Shown here piece by piece: positions 51,324-63,519 of a DNA stretch of 64,000 nt (positions are counted from its first letter, which is position 1; each line of letters begins with the position of its first letter). The DNA is taken from NCBI GenBank assembly GCA_963751105.1, contig CAVVTG010000001.1, positions 186,001-250,000 on the forward strand, read 5' to 3'. The notes beneath the pieces were generated by a model. That model did not search any database. It was not told the origin of the DNA and saw nothing but the letters and a program-made list of their open reading frames with translations. Position numbers and translations under genes: made by a program. The DNA is from JACVRW01 sp963751105 (GTDB taxonomy: Bacteria > Actinomycetota > Thermoleophilia > Solirubrobacterales > Thermoleophilaceae).

Positions 51324-51461
51324 TCTGAGTAACCAGAGCGTTCGGTGTGGACCCGGGCCAGCGGGCCCCACCAGGGGTTTGACGACTTGTTCGTCCATAG
51401 GGCGGACAGAGCGTCAGACCCCCGCGTACTTCACGCGCGCGAGCGGAGCGCGGTGCCCCGC

Positions 51462-51803
51462 TCAGGCGGCGCTGGGTGCCCGGGCGGGCACCGCGGTGCG
51501 AGCCTCGCTGGCCGAGACGATCGCCTCAACCACGCCCGGGAAGCGCTGATCGAGCTCTTCCTGGCGCAGCGAGAGCATCCGCTTGCGGCCCTCGGGCCGG
51601 GTGCGGACCACGCCGGCCTCGCGCAGCACGCGGAAGTGATGCGAGAGGGTGGCCTTCGACAGACCGAGTTCGAAGGTCCCGCAGGTGCACTCGTCGCCGA
51701 TGGCGAGCTGGCGCACGATCTCGAGGCGTGCCGGATCGCTCAGGGCGTGAAGCACGGCGGCGAGCTCGATCTCGTCGCGAGATGGATGGTGGGGCTCTCT
51801 CAT
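51462..51803 (-). CDS. ArsR-family transcriptional repressor
   Basis: 113 residues. HTH core SKATLSHHFRVLREAGVVRTR with winged beta-hairpin GRKRMLSLR. Cys39 and Cys41 (ECTCG) just before the recognition helix sit where ArsR metal-binding Cys lie, so metal or redox sensing is possible. The gene follows purH on the same strand by about 50 bp and may be read through from the purine cluster. No metal exporter is adjacent. Confidence 0.85.
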   Translation of the reverse strand: MREPHHPSRDEIELAAVLHALSDPARLEIVRQLAIGDECTCGTFELGLSKATLSHHFRVLREAGVVRTRPEGRKRMLSLRQEELDQRFPGVVEAIVSASEARTAVPARAPSAA

Positions 51804-51854
51804 AAGGAAGCCGTCGGCGCCAACTCTAGCGACCGTTCGACAGACGTCGAAGAC

Positions 51855-53453
51855 TCAGTGGCGGAAGTGGCGCCGCGCGCAGAACGCCATCGCCACCCCG
51901 GCGGCGTCGCAGGCGGCCACGACCTCGTCGTCGCGCTGAGAGCCACCCGGCTGGATGATCGCCGTGATGCCCGCGTCGATAGCCGCCTGCGGGCCGTCGG
52001 CGAAGGGGAAGAACGCGTCGGAGGCCATGGCTGCGCCCTGCAGCGGAAGCCCCGCGGCGCCGGCCTTGTCGATGGCGATCCTCACCGAGTCCACCCTGCT
52101 CATCTGCCCCGCGCCGATGCCCACGGTGGCCAGGCCACGGGCCAGCACGATCGCGTTCGAGCGCACGTGCTTGCACACGCGCAGGGAGAACAGGAGCTCT
52201 CCCCACTCCTCCTCACTCGGCTTGCGCTCGGTGGCCACGGTCATCTCCTCGCGCACCTCGAGCCCGGTGTCGCGGTCCTGCACGAGGATCCCGCCGCGCA
52301 CCCGTTTGACGTCGTGCTCGTTGATCGAGGGCCGCCGGCGCTCCTGGTTGTGGAGGATGCGAACGTTCGGCTTGCGTTCCAGGATGCCCAGCGCCTCGGC
52401 CTCGTAGCCGGGGGCGAAGACCAGCTCCACGAACATGGCCGACAGCTTCTCGGCCAACTCCGTGTTGACGATCCGGTTGAAGCAGAACACCCCACCGAAC
52501 GCGCTCTGCGGGTCGGTGGCCAGCGCCTTGTCGAAGGCGTCCGTCACGCTGGTGCCCACCGCCGCGCCACACGGATTGTTGTGCTTGACGATCGCGGCCG
52601 CGGGCAGCTCGAAGTCCTCCACCAGGCGCCGGCCGGCGTCCACGTCGAGCAGGTTGTTGAACGACAGCTCGCGCCCGTGCAGCTTCGACACCATCGACAG
52701 CAGGTCCGAGCGCACACCGACCTCGGCGTAGTAGGCGGCCCGCTGATGCGGGTTCTCGCCGTAGGGGAGATCCAGGACCTTCTCGTAGGCCCGGCTGTAC
52801 TGAGCGGGGAAGTCCTCCTCGCGCTCGGCGAACCAGCGCGAAATGGCGGAGTCGTAACGGGCGGTGTAGGCGAAGGCCTCCAGTGCCAGGCTCTGCCGGG
52901 TGCGCTGTGACAGCCGTCCGTCGCTCTCGCGCAGCTCCTCGAGCACGGCGTCGTAGCTCTCGGGCGAGACCACCACGCCGGCGTAATCGTGATTCTTCGC
53001 GGACGCGCGGATCAGGGTGGGTCCGCCGATGTCGATGTTCTCGATCACCTCCGCGTCCTCAACCCCACGCCGGGCGGCCACGCGCTCGAACGGATACAGG
53101 TTCACGCACACCAGATCGATGGGCTCGATGTCGAGGGAGTTGAGCGTGTCGACGTGGCGGCGCTCGCCCCTCACGGCGAGGAGCCCGGCGTAGATGCGCG
53201 GGTTGAGCGTCTTGACCCGGCCGTCGAGGATCTCGGGGAAACCGGTGTAGTCGTCGATGGCGCGGACCTCGAGACCCTCCTCGACGAGCGCGCTCGCGGT
53301 GCCGCCGGTCGACACGATCTCCACGCCGAGCTCGGCCAGGCCGCGGGCGAATTCGACCAGTCCGCGCTTGTCCGAGACGCTCAGCAGGGCACGCCGTATG
53401 CGCACCTCACCGGGAGCCGTGACGTCCATGCCATGTGGCTCAGTCTGAGACAT
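51855..53453 (-). CDS. purH: Bifunctional AICAR transformylase / IMP cyclohydrolase
   Basis: 532 residues from ATG 53453. N-terminal MGS-like IMPCH domain: LLSVSDKRGLVEFARGL, STGGTA and KTLNPRIYAGLLA. C-terminal AICARFT domain: KHNNPCGAA with the Lys-His pair, SAFGGVFCFNR and SDAFFPFADG. Catalyses the last two steps of IMP synthesis (10-formyl-THF dependent). Start overlaps the purN stop by 14 nt. Confidence 0.97.
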   Translation of the reverse strand: MSQTEPHGMDVTAPGEVRIRRALLSVSDKRGLVEFARGLAELGVEIVSTGGTASALVEEGLEVRAIDDYTGFPEILDGRVKTLNPRIYAGLLAVRGERRHVDTLNSLDIEPIDLVCVNLYPFERVAARRGVEDAEVIENIDIGGPTLIRASAKNHDYAGVVVSPESYDAVLEELRESDGRLSQRTRQSLALEAFAYTARYDSAISRWFAEREEDFPAQYSRAYEKVLDLPYGENPHQRAAYYAEVGVRSDLLSMVSKLHGRELSFNNLLDVDAGRRLVEDFELPAAAIVKHNNPCGAAVGTSVTDAFDKALATDPQSAFGGVFCFNRIVNTELAEKLSAMFVELVFAPGYEAEALGILERKPNVRILHNQERRRPSINEHDVKRVRGGILVQDRDTGLEVREEMTVATERKPSEEEWGELLFSLRVCKHVRSNAIVLARGLATVGIGAGQMSRVDSVRIAIDKAGAAGLPLQGAAMASDAFFPFADGPQAAIDAGITAIIQPGGSQRDDEVVAACDAAGVAMAFCARRHFRH

Positions 53454-54063
53454 CTATGTTCACCCGCCGGGGATTCTCGTCGTCCGCTCGCACCCCGTCT
53501 CGAGCGATCAGCCGCACCGCTTCCGGCAACAGCCGGTGCTCGATCTCGTGGATGCCCTGCTCGATAGCGGAGATGTCACCACGATGGTAAGGAAGAGTGA
53601 AGGCCTCCTGCAAGAGAACTGGACCACTGTCGGTGCCCTCGTCCACGAAGTGCACGGTCACCCCGGTGACCCGAACGCCGTAGTCGAGCGCCTGCTCGAT
53701 CGCCCTGAGGCCGGGGAACGCCGGTAGCAGAGCGGGATGCACGTTGATCATGCGCCCGCGGAAGCGGGCGACGAACTCAGGGGTCAGCAGCTCCATGAAG
53801 CCGGCCAGGACGATCAGGCGCGCATCGTGCTCGTCGAGCCAGTCGGCCATGGCGACGTCGCGAGCGCCGCGATCGGCGTGCTCGGCGATTGCGAACACAC
53901 CTGTGTCTACGCCGGCCCGCTCGGCCCGGATCAGCCCGGGTGCCTCCTCGGTGCTGGACGCCACGGCCACGATCTCGATTCCGTCTCGACCGTGAACCTG
54001 GTCGATCAGCGCCTGAAGATTCGTTCCCTCGCCCGAGATCAGGACCGCGACGCGGAAGCTCAC
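53440..54063 (-). CDS. purN: Phosphoribosylglycinamide formyltransferase
   Basis: 207 residues from GTG 54063 (GTGA overlap with recQ). Motifs: ISGEGTNLQALID (substrate loop), MINVHPALLPAFPG with catalytic Asn and His, and VHFVDEGTDSGPVLLQ with catalytic Asp. Formyl transfer from 10-formyl-THF to GAR. The N-terminal Ser/Gly loop is SGEGTN rather than the usual SGxGSN. In the run recQ-purN-purH. Confidence 0.95.
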   Translation of the reverse strand: MSFRVAVLISGEGTNLQALIDQVHGRDGIEIVAVASSTEEAPGLIRAERAGVDTGVFAIAEHADRGARDVAMADWLDEHDARLIVLAGFMELLTPEFVARFRGRMINVHPALLPAFPGLRAIEQALDYGVRVTGVTVHFVDEGTDSGPVLLQEAFTLPYHRGDISAIEQGIHEIEHRLLPEAVRLIARDGVRADDENPRRVNIDVSD

Positions 54064-55835
54064 GCCGCCACGCGCAGCACCGGATACGGACCGCCCGTGG
54101 TCTGGAGCCGCCCCTCGCCGATCAGCTCGTCGACCCGCGCCAGGATGTCGGCCCGCCGCAGGTGCGAGGAGATCCCGTAGGCGGGCAGCCCGTCGTAGGA
54201 GTTGCGCTGGATCTTCTTCGACCGAGACCCATGAAGGATCTCCGCGCAGGTGGTCCGCCCCACGGCGGGACGGGCGCTCGAGGCCACCGCGATGATGGCT
54301 TCGTCGAGGTTGCCGACCTCCACCGGGTCGGGCGGCGGCGCCACCGGGCGCAGAGCCGGGTCGCAGACGTCGCAGCAGGGCTGCGCGGCTCCGCCCGCGG
54401 CCGCGGCCGGATCGCCGAAGTGCCGGAGAATGGCCTGGCGCCGGCAGCTCTCCTGCTCCACGTAGGCCCAGATCTCTCTGTACTGGCGCCAGCGGGCGCG
54501 GGCGGCCTCCTCGATCGAGGAGCGGCACAGCGCGGCGGCGCGGCCGTCGAAGCGCCCCAGCACCCGCCCCGCGATCCGATCGGGTGCGGAGGGAGAGGGA
54601 GCGATGGTGCCCGCCCGGGTGAGGTGGCCGACCAGCGCGCGCAGGCGCTCCCCGTCGCCGCGCAGCTCGCGGGCCAGCGCGTAGGCGTCGAGGGCGTAGC
54701 GACCGTTGCCGTCCGCGCTCGCCGCGATGCGATCGGCCAGCCAGCCGGGCAGGTCCGGATCGATCTCCTCGCGCTTGATGAAGTGGACGTGCAGAGCGCG
54801 GTCGCGGTTCTCCGCCAGCAGCAGCGCCCGCGCCGGCAGCCCATCGCGCCCTGCGCGACCGGCCTCCTGGTAGTAGGCCTCGAGCGACGAGGGAACGCTC
54901 GAGTGCAGCACGGTACGGACGTTGGGCTTGTCGACGCCCATCCCGAAGGCGTTGGTGGCGCAGATGATCCGTATGTCGTCGGCGAGGAAGCGGCGCTGCA
55001 CGTCGGCGCGCCGTTCGCGCTGGAGCCCGGCGTGGTAGGCCGCCGCGGGCTCGCCCAATGCTGCCGTGAGCTGCCGCGCGAGCTCCTCGGAGCCCGCGCG
55101 CGTGCCGGCGTACACGATGGCCGGCAGGGCGTCCTCGGCCCGCAGCGCCTCGGCGATCAGCCCGGGCTTCTCGTGCCCACCGGGGCGGGCCACCGCGAAG
55201 CTGATGTTGGGGCGGTCGAACCCGGTGGCCACCTGCAGCGGATCGCGCAGGCCGAGGCGGCGGACGACGTCGGCGGCCACCCGCGGGGTGGCGGTGGCGG
55301 TGGACGCCACCAGAGCGTCGGCGCCGAGCGCGCGGGCGGCATCGGCCAGGCGGAAGTAGTCGGGCCGGAAGTCATGGCCCCACTGCGAGACGCAGTGAGC
55401 CTCGTCCACCACGAACAGCCCGACGCGGACCTGCGACCGCATACGGTCGAGAAAGCCCGGCGCGGCGAAGCGCTCGGGCGCCACGTAGAGCAGCCGCAGC
55501 TGACCGGTGGCGGCGCGCTCGAGGACCTCGGCGTTGCGAGCGGCGTCCTGCTGGGCGTTGACCAGCGCCACCCGTTCTCCCAGGCCGCGCGCGCGTAGCG
55601 CGTCCACCTGGTCCTGCATCAGCGCCACCAGAGGCGACACCACCACGGTCAGATCGTCCCTCAGCAGCGCCGGAAGCTGGTAGCAGAGCGATTTGCCCGA
55701 GCCCGTGGGCATCACCACCATCACGTCGCGGCCGGCCAGCGCCGCCTCGCACGCCTCGCGCTGCCCGGGGCGAAAGCCCGGGAAGCCGAAGTGCTCGCGA
55801 AGGGCGGTGGTGAGCTCCATGGCGGGAGGGGCCAC
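54060..55835 (-). CDS. recQ: ATP-dependent DNA helicase RecQ
   Basis: 591 residues. Motif I MPTGSGKSLCYQLPAL, motif II VVDEAHCVSQWGHDFRP, motif III STATATPRV and motif VI YYQEAGRAGRDG. The RQC Zn site is seen in ESCRRQAILRHFGD and PCCDVCD. The end carries SRSKKIQRNSYDGLPAYG, a winged-helix RQC variant. No HRDC domain is recognisable. It unwinds recombination intermediates. Its stop overlaps the purN GTG start, so it is translated with the purine genes, an unusual context. Confidence 0.93.
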   Translation of the reverse strand: MAPPAMELTTALREHFGFPGFRPGQREACEAALAGRDVMVVMPTGSGKSLCYQLPALLRDDLTVVVSPLVALMQDQVDALRARGLGERVALVNAQQDAARNAEVLERAATGQLRLLYVAPERFAAPGFLDRMRSQVRVGLFVVDEAHCVSQWGHDFRPDYFRLADAARALGADALVASTATATPRVAADVVRRLGLRDPLQVATGFDRPNISFAVARPGGHEKPGLIAEALRAEDALPAIVYAGTRAGSEELARQLTAALGEPAAAYHAGLQRERRADVQRRFLADDIRIICATNAFGMGVDKPNVRTVLHSSVPSSLEAYYQEAGRAGRDGLPARALLLAENRDRALHVHFIKREEIDPDLPGWLADRIAASADGNGRYALDAYALARELRGDGERLRALVGHLTRAGTIAPSPSAPDRIAGRVLGRFDGRAAALCRSSIEEAARARWRQYREIWAYVEQESCRRQAILRHFGDPAAAAGGAAQPCCDVCDPALRPVAPPPDPVEVGNLDEAIIAVASSARPAVGRTTCAEILHGSRSKKIQRNSYDGLPAYGISSHLRRADILARVDELIGEGRLQTTGGPYPVLRVAA

Positions 55836-55922
55836 AGTAGCGCCGGCCGCGGCGGGAGGCGGCGCCTGTGGCGAACTCGTAGCGAGCCCGTCACACCAGT
55901 GTGCGTCTTGCTCGCGCCCGGG

Positions 55923-57356
<1,434 letters not shown>

Positions 57357-57424
57357 GGGATGCGAGCGGGTCCTCCGGGACTTCCGGCGGTGAGAACCCT
57401 GCCCCGGCTGAGGGTACCAGTGCC

Positions 57425-57452
57425 CCCCGTCGCCCCGGGGTGACTGACGGGG
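57425..57452 (-). terminator. Possible hairpin between purL and purF
   Basis: CCCCGTC/GACGGGG, 7-bp perfect stem with a 14-nt loop containing CCCCGGGG. It lies in the 136-bp purL-purF gap. No T-run on the minus strand, so termination is uncertain; attenuation is possible. Confidence 0.35.
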
Positions 57453-57492
57453 CCACCGGAGCGCTGGTCGGCTAGCCGGCTGAAGCTCTCGC

Positions 57493-58887
57493 TCACCAGC
57501 TCAGCAGGCGCGGTAGCGCGTCTTCCCAGACCTCGCGCAGACGCCCCACCGGGACCGACAGCCGGCCCTCGAGCTCCAGTGTGTCGCCGCCGGTCTCGCC
57601 GAGCCGGACGGCGCCCGCGACGGCGTCCACGACTGCGGCCGGGCCGGCCACCACCGCGCCCCCCGGAGCCTCGCCGAACAGGAACGCCTCCGGATCCACG
57701 CCGCCGGGCAGCTCCACCCGGGCGCCCAGGCCACCGGCGATCGCGCACTCGGCCAGGGCACAGGCGAGGCCGCCCTCGGAGATGTCATGCACCGTCGCCA
57801 ATCCCCCGCCGCGCACAGCGGCGCGCAACGTGTCGAGCGAGCCCGCCTGCTCGGCCAGGTCCACGGCCGGCAGCTCCGCTCCCTGGCGACCGCGCAGCTT
57901 GTCGAGCTCGCTGCTCTCGACCGCGGGGGCGAACGCGCCCACCAGCGCCACCACGTGGCCGGGCTCGGCGAAGCCCATGCCGGGGAGGGCCGAGGGGTCG
58001 GGCAGCTTGCCCACCATCCCGACGATCGGCGTGGGGTAGATCGGCCCGCCTCCGCCCTCGTTGTAGAGCGAGACGTTGCCGCCCACCACCGGCACCCCGA
58101 GCGCCAGGCATGCGTCGCGGAGCCCCTCCACCGCGCGGGTGAGCTGCCAGGCCACGTGCGGCTTCTCGGGGTTGCCGAAGTTGAGGCAGTTGGTGAGTCC
58201 AAGCGGCTCGGCGCCCACGCAGGCCAGGTTGCGGGCGCTCTCGAGCACGGCCTCCACGGCGCCGGCGTAGGGGTCGACGGCCACGCGCCGGCCGTTGCCG
58301 TCGATCGACATCGCCAGTGCGCCGCGGCCACCGTCGGGCGCCAGGGTGAGCACCGCGGCGTCGGCGGCCTGTGGCCGGCGCACGGTGCGAGACCCGACGA
58401 TCGAGTCGTACTGCTCGAACACGAAGCGCTTGGAGGCGATGTTGGGCGAGCCCAGCAGGGCCAGCAGGATCTCCTCCTCTCCCGCGTCCTCGCCGAGCCG
58501 CGCGGGCGGGTCGGGGTAGAGCGGCCGCGCAGGGGGCTCGGGCTCCAGGTCGTACAGCGGAACGTCGTCCACCAGCGCCTCGACCGGCATGTCGCCCACC
58601 AGCTCCTCGCCCTCGAACACCTGCAGCCGGCGGGTGTCGGTGACCACGCCGATCGGCGTGGCGCGAACCTCCCAGCGCTCGCAGAGAGCCAGCACCGAGT
58701 CGAGCTGCTCGGGCTCGACCACGCACAGCATGCGCTCCTGAGACTCCGAGACCATGATCTCGAACGGCTCCATGTCGTCTTCGCGCAGCGGGACGCGCGC
58801 CACGTCGATCTCGAGCCCGACCTCGCCCTTGGAGGCCATCTCGGAGGAGCTCGACGAGAGGCCGGCGGCCCCCAGGTCCTGCAGCGA

Positions 58888-58888
<1 letters not shown>
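57493..58888 (-). CDS. purL: Phosphoribosylformylglycinamidine synthase PurL, C-terminal part after a frameshift
   Basis: Reads EMASKGEVGLEIDVARVPLR onward in the frame that ends at 57493; ATG 58839 would be the first in-frame start. It contains the substrate-binding and PurM-like C-terminal half: GLTNCLNFGNPEKP, VGGNVSLYNEGGG and the HDISEGGLACALAE block. It follows 58888-59672 after a 4-bp tandem duplication (GCGA twice at 58884-58891). The joined gene gives a normal small-type PurL of about 725 residues that works with PurQ and PurS to make FGAM. The duplication looks like a sequencing or assembly error, because the step is essential for purine synthesis. Confidence 0.9.
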
Positions 58889-59668
<780 letters not shown>

Positions 59669-59672
<4 letters not shown>

Positions 59673-60319
59673 GCAGGGACCATGGCGAGAGACTCGAACA
59701 GCCTCCCGCCGTCGGCCGAGCCCGTGAGCGGGTCGACCGCGTGCTCCGGGTGGGGCATCAGCCCCATCACGTTGCGGGTGGCGTTGCACACGCCCGCGAT
59801 GTCGTCCATCGTGCCGTTGGGGTTCTGGCCCGGCGCGTAGCGGAGGACGATCTGGTCCTCGGGCAGCGAGCCCGGAGGGGCGAAGTAGCGGCCGGTGGTG
59901 TGCTTGACCGGCACCGACAGCAGCTCACCCTTCTCGCATCCGCGGGTGAACGGGGTGTCCGTGGTCTCGACCACGACCTCCACCTGACGACAGACGAACC
60001 GCAGCGAGTCGTTGGGCAGGAGTGCGCCCGGAAGCAGGCCCGTCTCGCACAGCACCTGGAACCCGTTGCAGATGCCGAACACCGGCTGGCCGTCGCCGGC
60101 GAAGTCGATCACCGCCTCCATCATCGGAGAGAAACGGGCGATCGCCCCCGCGCGCAGGTAGTCGCCGTACGAGAAGCCACCGGGAACCACGACCGCGTCG
60201 ATGCCGCTCAGGTCGTTGTCCCCGTGCCACAGCAACTCGGCGTCGCTGAATCGCCGGCAGGCGTGCAGAGCGTCGACCTCGTCGCAGGAGCCGGGGAAGC
60301 GGACCACGCCGAACTTCAT
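59669..60319 (-). CDS. purQ: PurQ glutaminase subunit of FGAM synthase
   Basis: 216 residues from ATG 60319. Class I glutamine amidotransferase: nucleophile Cys in GICNGFQVL, oxyanion region GGFSYGDYLRAGAI, and His-Glu in MPHPEHAVDP. It supplies ammonia to PurL. Stop overlaps the purL GTG; start overlaps the purS stop. Confidence 0.96.
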
Positions 60320-60546
60320 ACGCCCGGCACCTCTATCACCTCGTAGTCCTCGATCAGCGGGTTGGCCAGAAGCCGCTCGCACATTGCGGGAACTTGCGAA
60401 CCGTCCTCCACGTCCAACTCGATCAATCGCCCCACGTGCACGTTCGCGACTCCCTCGAACCCGAGTGCGGGAAGCGCTCGCTCCACCGCCTGACCCTGTG
60501 GGTCGAGAATGCCCTGCTTCGGCCGAATCAACACACGCGCCCTCAC
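60316..60546 (-). CDS. purS: PurS subunit of FGAM synthase
   Basis: 76 residues from GTG 60546. Motifs: VLIRPKQGILDPQGQAVERA and VHVGRLIELDVED. PurS bridges PurL and PurQ in the Gram-positive-type complex. The 4-nt overlaps at both ends (with purC and purQ) suggest fixed stoichiometry. Confidence 0.95.
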   Translation of the reverse strand: MRARVLIRPKQGILDPQGQAVERALPALGFEGVANVHVGRLIELDVEDGSQVPAMCERLLANPLIEDYEVIEVPGV

Positions 60547-61424
60547 CTGGCGGATGCTTCCAGCCAGGTCGAGAAGGGCTCGCCGGTGATGCGCTCGTAG
60601 GCCTCCGCGTAGCGGGCGCGGGTGCCCTCGACCACGTCGTCGGGCAGCGCCGGGGCGGGTGGTGTGCGGTCCCAGCCCGAGCCCGAGGCCCAATCGCGCA
60701 CGTACTGCTTGTCGAAGCTGGGCTGACCGTGGCCCGGCTCGTAGCCGTCGGCCGGCCAGAAGCGCGACGAGTCGGGCGTGAGCACTTCGTCGCCCAGGAC
60801 GATGGTGCCATCGGGCCGCCGGCCGAACTCGAACTTGGTGTCGGCGAGGATGATCCCGCGCTCGCGGGCGTGGGCGGCGCCGAGCTCGTACAGCCCGATG
60901 CTCAGCCGCCGCAGCTCCTCCAGCAGCGCGCGGTCACCCACGATCTCGGCCGCGCGGTCGAAGTCCACGTTCTCGTCGTGGTCGCCCACCTCGGCCTTGG
61001 TGGCGGGGGTGAAGATCGGCTCGGGGAGCTGCTCGGACTCCTCGAGCCCGGCGGGCAGCCCGATGCCGCAGATGGCCCCGTTGGCCTGGTAGTCCTTCCA
61101 ACCCGACCCGGTGATGTAGCCCCGCACCACGCACTCCACCGGGACCATCTCGAGCCGCTCCACAAGCATGGCCCGTCCGCGCATCTCGTCGGGCACGTCG
61201 GTGAGGGAGACGAGGTGGTTGGGGCAGACCAAGCTCGTGCGCGCGAGCCAGAAGGCGGTGAGGCCGGTGAGGACCTTGCCCTTGTCGGGAATCGGCGTGG
61301 GATGGACCACGTCGTAGGTGGAGATGCGATCGGAGGCGACCAGCACCAGGCGATCCTCGCCCACGGCGTAGATGTCGCGCACCTTCCCGCTCGAGAGGTG
61401 CTTCAGAGCGGCGGCGTCGCTCAC
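60543..61424 (-). CDS. purC: Phosphoribosylaminoimidazole-succinocarboxamide synthase
   Basis: 293 residues from GTG 61424; similarity starts at SDAAALKHLSSGKVRDIY. SAICAR synthase motifs: VASDRISTYDVV, PIPDKGKVLTGLTAFW, GYITGSGWKDYQANG and LADTKFEFG with the final QYVRDWASGSGW. First gene of the purC-S-Q-L cluster. The 160 bp to the divergent propeller gene must hold the promoter. Confidence 0.96.
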   Translation of the reverse strand: MSDAAALKHLSSGKVRDIYAVGEDRLVLVASDRISTYDVVHPTPIPDKGKVLTGLTAFWLARTSLVCPNHLVSLTDVPDEMRGRAMLVERLEMVPVECVVRGYITGSGWKDYQANGAICGIGLPAGLEESEQLPEPIFTPATKAEVGDHDENVDFDRAAEIVGDRALLEELRRLSIGLYELGAAHARERGIILADTKFEFGRRPDGTIVLGDEVLTPDSSRFWPADGYEPGHGQPSFDKQYVRDWASGSGWDRTPPAPALPDDVVEGTRARYAEAYERITGEPFSTWLEASAR

Positions 61425-61581
61425 CGGCCCGAGGCTATCAACGGCGCCCGACCGCTCCGCCACCGGCGTCGCCTTCACCGATCGGCCCAAATCCTGTCCC
61501 CCGTCAGGCCACATGTGCGTACCACTTCGATTAGGTTGGGCACGGACCCGCACTGAATTTGGCCCCGAACTTCTGAGCTTG

Positions 61582-63519
61582 ATGCGCCTTTCGCCTGCAA
61601 TTGCGGCCGCTCTGGCGGTGGCCCTGACCGTGCCGATGAGCGCCTCGGCCGCGCGCGACGCGTACGTGGCCGATCCCGTCAGCGACGAGATTCTTCAGCT
61701 CGCCGTTGGCGGGGGAGGGGCGCTCACGCCCCTCGTCCCGCCCTCGCTTCCGGCCACGGAGCCCCGCCGGTTGACGATGACGCCGGACGGCGCGTCGCTC
61801 TACGTGACGGCCGGGGCGGTGGGGCAGGGCCGTGTGCTCCAGTACGACGTGAGCGCGGCCGGTCTGGCTTCGCCCAAGGATCCGGCTGCCGTCGTGGCCG
61901 GCAAGCGTCCCGTGGCCATAGCCGCGGATCCCGCGGGCCGCGCCCTGTACGTGGTGGACGAGGGCACGTGCCGCCTGCTGCAGTTTGCGATCGCGGCCGG
62001 AGGGCGACTTGAGCCGACCGGTGCGCTCGCGCTCTCCGGGACTCCTGCCGGGGTGGCCGTTTCGCCCGACGGCAGCGGTGTATACGTGACCGTTGGAGGG
62101 TCCATCAAGCGCTTCCCGATCAGCGCCGATGGCAGCCTCGAGCCCGCCGGGCACACCTCCGTGGAGAGTGGAGGCGCACTCACCGACGCCGCACTCACCC
62201 CAGACGGAGCTCATCTGTACGCACCGAGCGGCGACGGGCGCGTCTTCCAGTTCGCGGTCGGGTCCGGCGGCGCCCTCGCCCCGCTCACGCCCGCCGAGGC
62301 GCCGGCCGATAGCGGAACGCCGTCGGCGCTCGCGATCGCCCCGAGCGGGGACAGCCTTTACGTGGCCGCGGCGTCCACGGTCGCCGCTGAGCGCCACCTG
62401 CTCCAGTACGCCATCGGCACCGACGGCCGGCTGATCCCCCGTACGCCCGCAGGCGTCGCGGCTCCCGCGTCCGAGCTGCGCGACCTTGCTGTCACCCCCG
62501 ACGGACGCAGCCTCTATCTGGCGGGCGCCGACCTGAACCTCTTCGACTTGGCCACCGACGGCCTGGCGTCGCCCAATAGCTCACCGGGGCTCGGCCTGCT
62601 CGGCGCCGCCGGGGTCGTAGTGAGCCCCAACCAGGCGCCGGTAGCGAGCTTCGAGGTCGGTTCGGCGGCGGCTGGAAGCGCGGTCACGTTCGACGGCTCG
62701 CGCGCCGCCGATCCCGACGGCTCGATCCTCCGCTACGACTGGGACTTCGGCGACGGCAACGTGCTCCTGAACGGCGGTCCGCGCGTGTCGCACGTCTACG
62801 CCCGACCGGGCACGTACCGGGCCCGGCTAGCCGTGACCGACAACGAGGGGGCCTCCACCCGCACGGTGTTCACCGGCGGGTCGGTGCTCGGTAACGGGTC
62901 ACCGACCGCCGAGACGTTCAGGTCGGTCGAGGTGCTCGCCGCCAGGGCCGCACCCCGGCCGGATGGCCCCGCCGGTCCCACCCAGGCGGCCACGCCCGAC
63001 CTGGGCGAGACGATCGTCGTCGAGCCGGCCGGCGGGCGGGTTCGCGTCCGGCTACCTGGCCGGCGGAGCTTCGTGAGGCTCGAGACGCTGCGTGAGGTCC
63101 CGGTTGGGTCGGTGGTCGACACCAGCAGGGGCCGCGTGGTGATCAGCTCGGTGAGGAGCCGTCGCGGCGGGGTTCAGCAGGGGCGCTTCTCCGACGGCGT
63201 CTTCCAGGTCCGTCAGCGCCGCGCGGACCGCTATTTCACCGAGCTCGTGCTGCGAGGGAACTACGGCCCGTGTGCGACGGGCAGCGCGGTCAGCTCACGG
63301 GCGAAGCGCCGGCGTCTCTGGGGCAACGCCAAGGGTCGCTTCAAGACGCGCGGGCGCTACTCCTCCGGCGCCGTGCGCGGCACGCGCTGGCTCGTGCAGG
63401 ACAGCTGCGACGGAACGCTCACGGTCGTGCGCCGCGGCCGGGTGGCGGTGCGGGACTTCGTCCGCGGCAGGATGACCCTCATCGAGGCCGGTGAGCGCTA
63501 CCTCGCGCGACCGCGCTAG
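61582..63519 (+). CDS. Secreted lactonase-type beta-propeller with PKD domain
   Basis: 645 residues from ATG 61582. Signal peptide (RLSPAIAAALAVALTVPMSASAA). Six or seven propeller blades, each with DGxSLYV/DGAHLYA turns (about residues 30-350), of the 3-carboxymuconate cyclase/lactonase type. A PKD-type Ig domain follows (about 360-440): DGSRAADPDGSI, YDWDFGDGN, YARPGTYRARLAVTDNEG. The C-terminal 180 residues are Arg-rich and beta, with Cys near the end. Extracellular adhesion or binding is the likely role; no catalytic residues can be assigned. Stop overlaps the convergent cyclase gene in CTAG. Confidence 0.82.
   Translation: MRLSPAIAAALAVALTVPMSASAARDAYVADPVSDEILQLAVGGGGALTPLVPPSLPATEPRRLTMTPDGASLYVTAGAVGQGRVLQYDVSAAGLASPKDPAAVVAGKRPVAIAADPAGRALYVVDEGTCRLLQFAIAAGGRLEPTGALALSGTPAGVAVSPDGSGVYVTVGGSIKRFPISADGSLEPAGHTSVESGGALTDAALTPDGAHLYAPSGDGRVFQFAVGSGGALAPLTPAEAPADSGTPSALAIAPSGDSLYVAAASTVAAERHLLQYAIGTDGRLIPRTPAGVAAPASELRDLAVTPDGRSLYLAGADLNLFDLATDGLASPNSSPGLGLLGAAGVVVSPNQAPVASFEVGSAAAGSAVTFDGSRAADPDGSILRYDWDFGDGNVLLNGGPRVSHVYARPGTYRARLAVTDNEGASTRTVFTGGSVLGNGSPTAETFRSVEVLAARAAPRPDGPAGPTQAATPDLGETIVVEPAGGRVRVRLPGRRSFVRLETLREVPVGSVVDTSRGRVVISSVRSRRGGVQQGRFSDGVFQVRQRRADRYFTELVLRGNYGPCATGSAVSSRAKRRRLWGNAKGRFKTRGRYSSGAVRGTRWLVQDSCDGTLTVVRRGRVAVRDFVRGRMTLIEAGERYLARPR

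Noticed and set aside
51126..51332. Small ORF within the tRNA-Lys insert, possibly a homing endonuclease
   Set aside because: 68 residues, no LAGLIDADG, GIY-YIG or HNH motif; it overlaps P3-P8 intron core elements.
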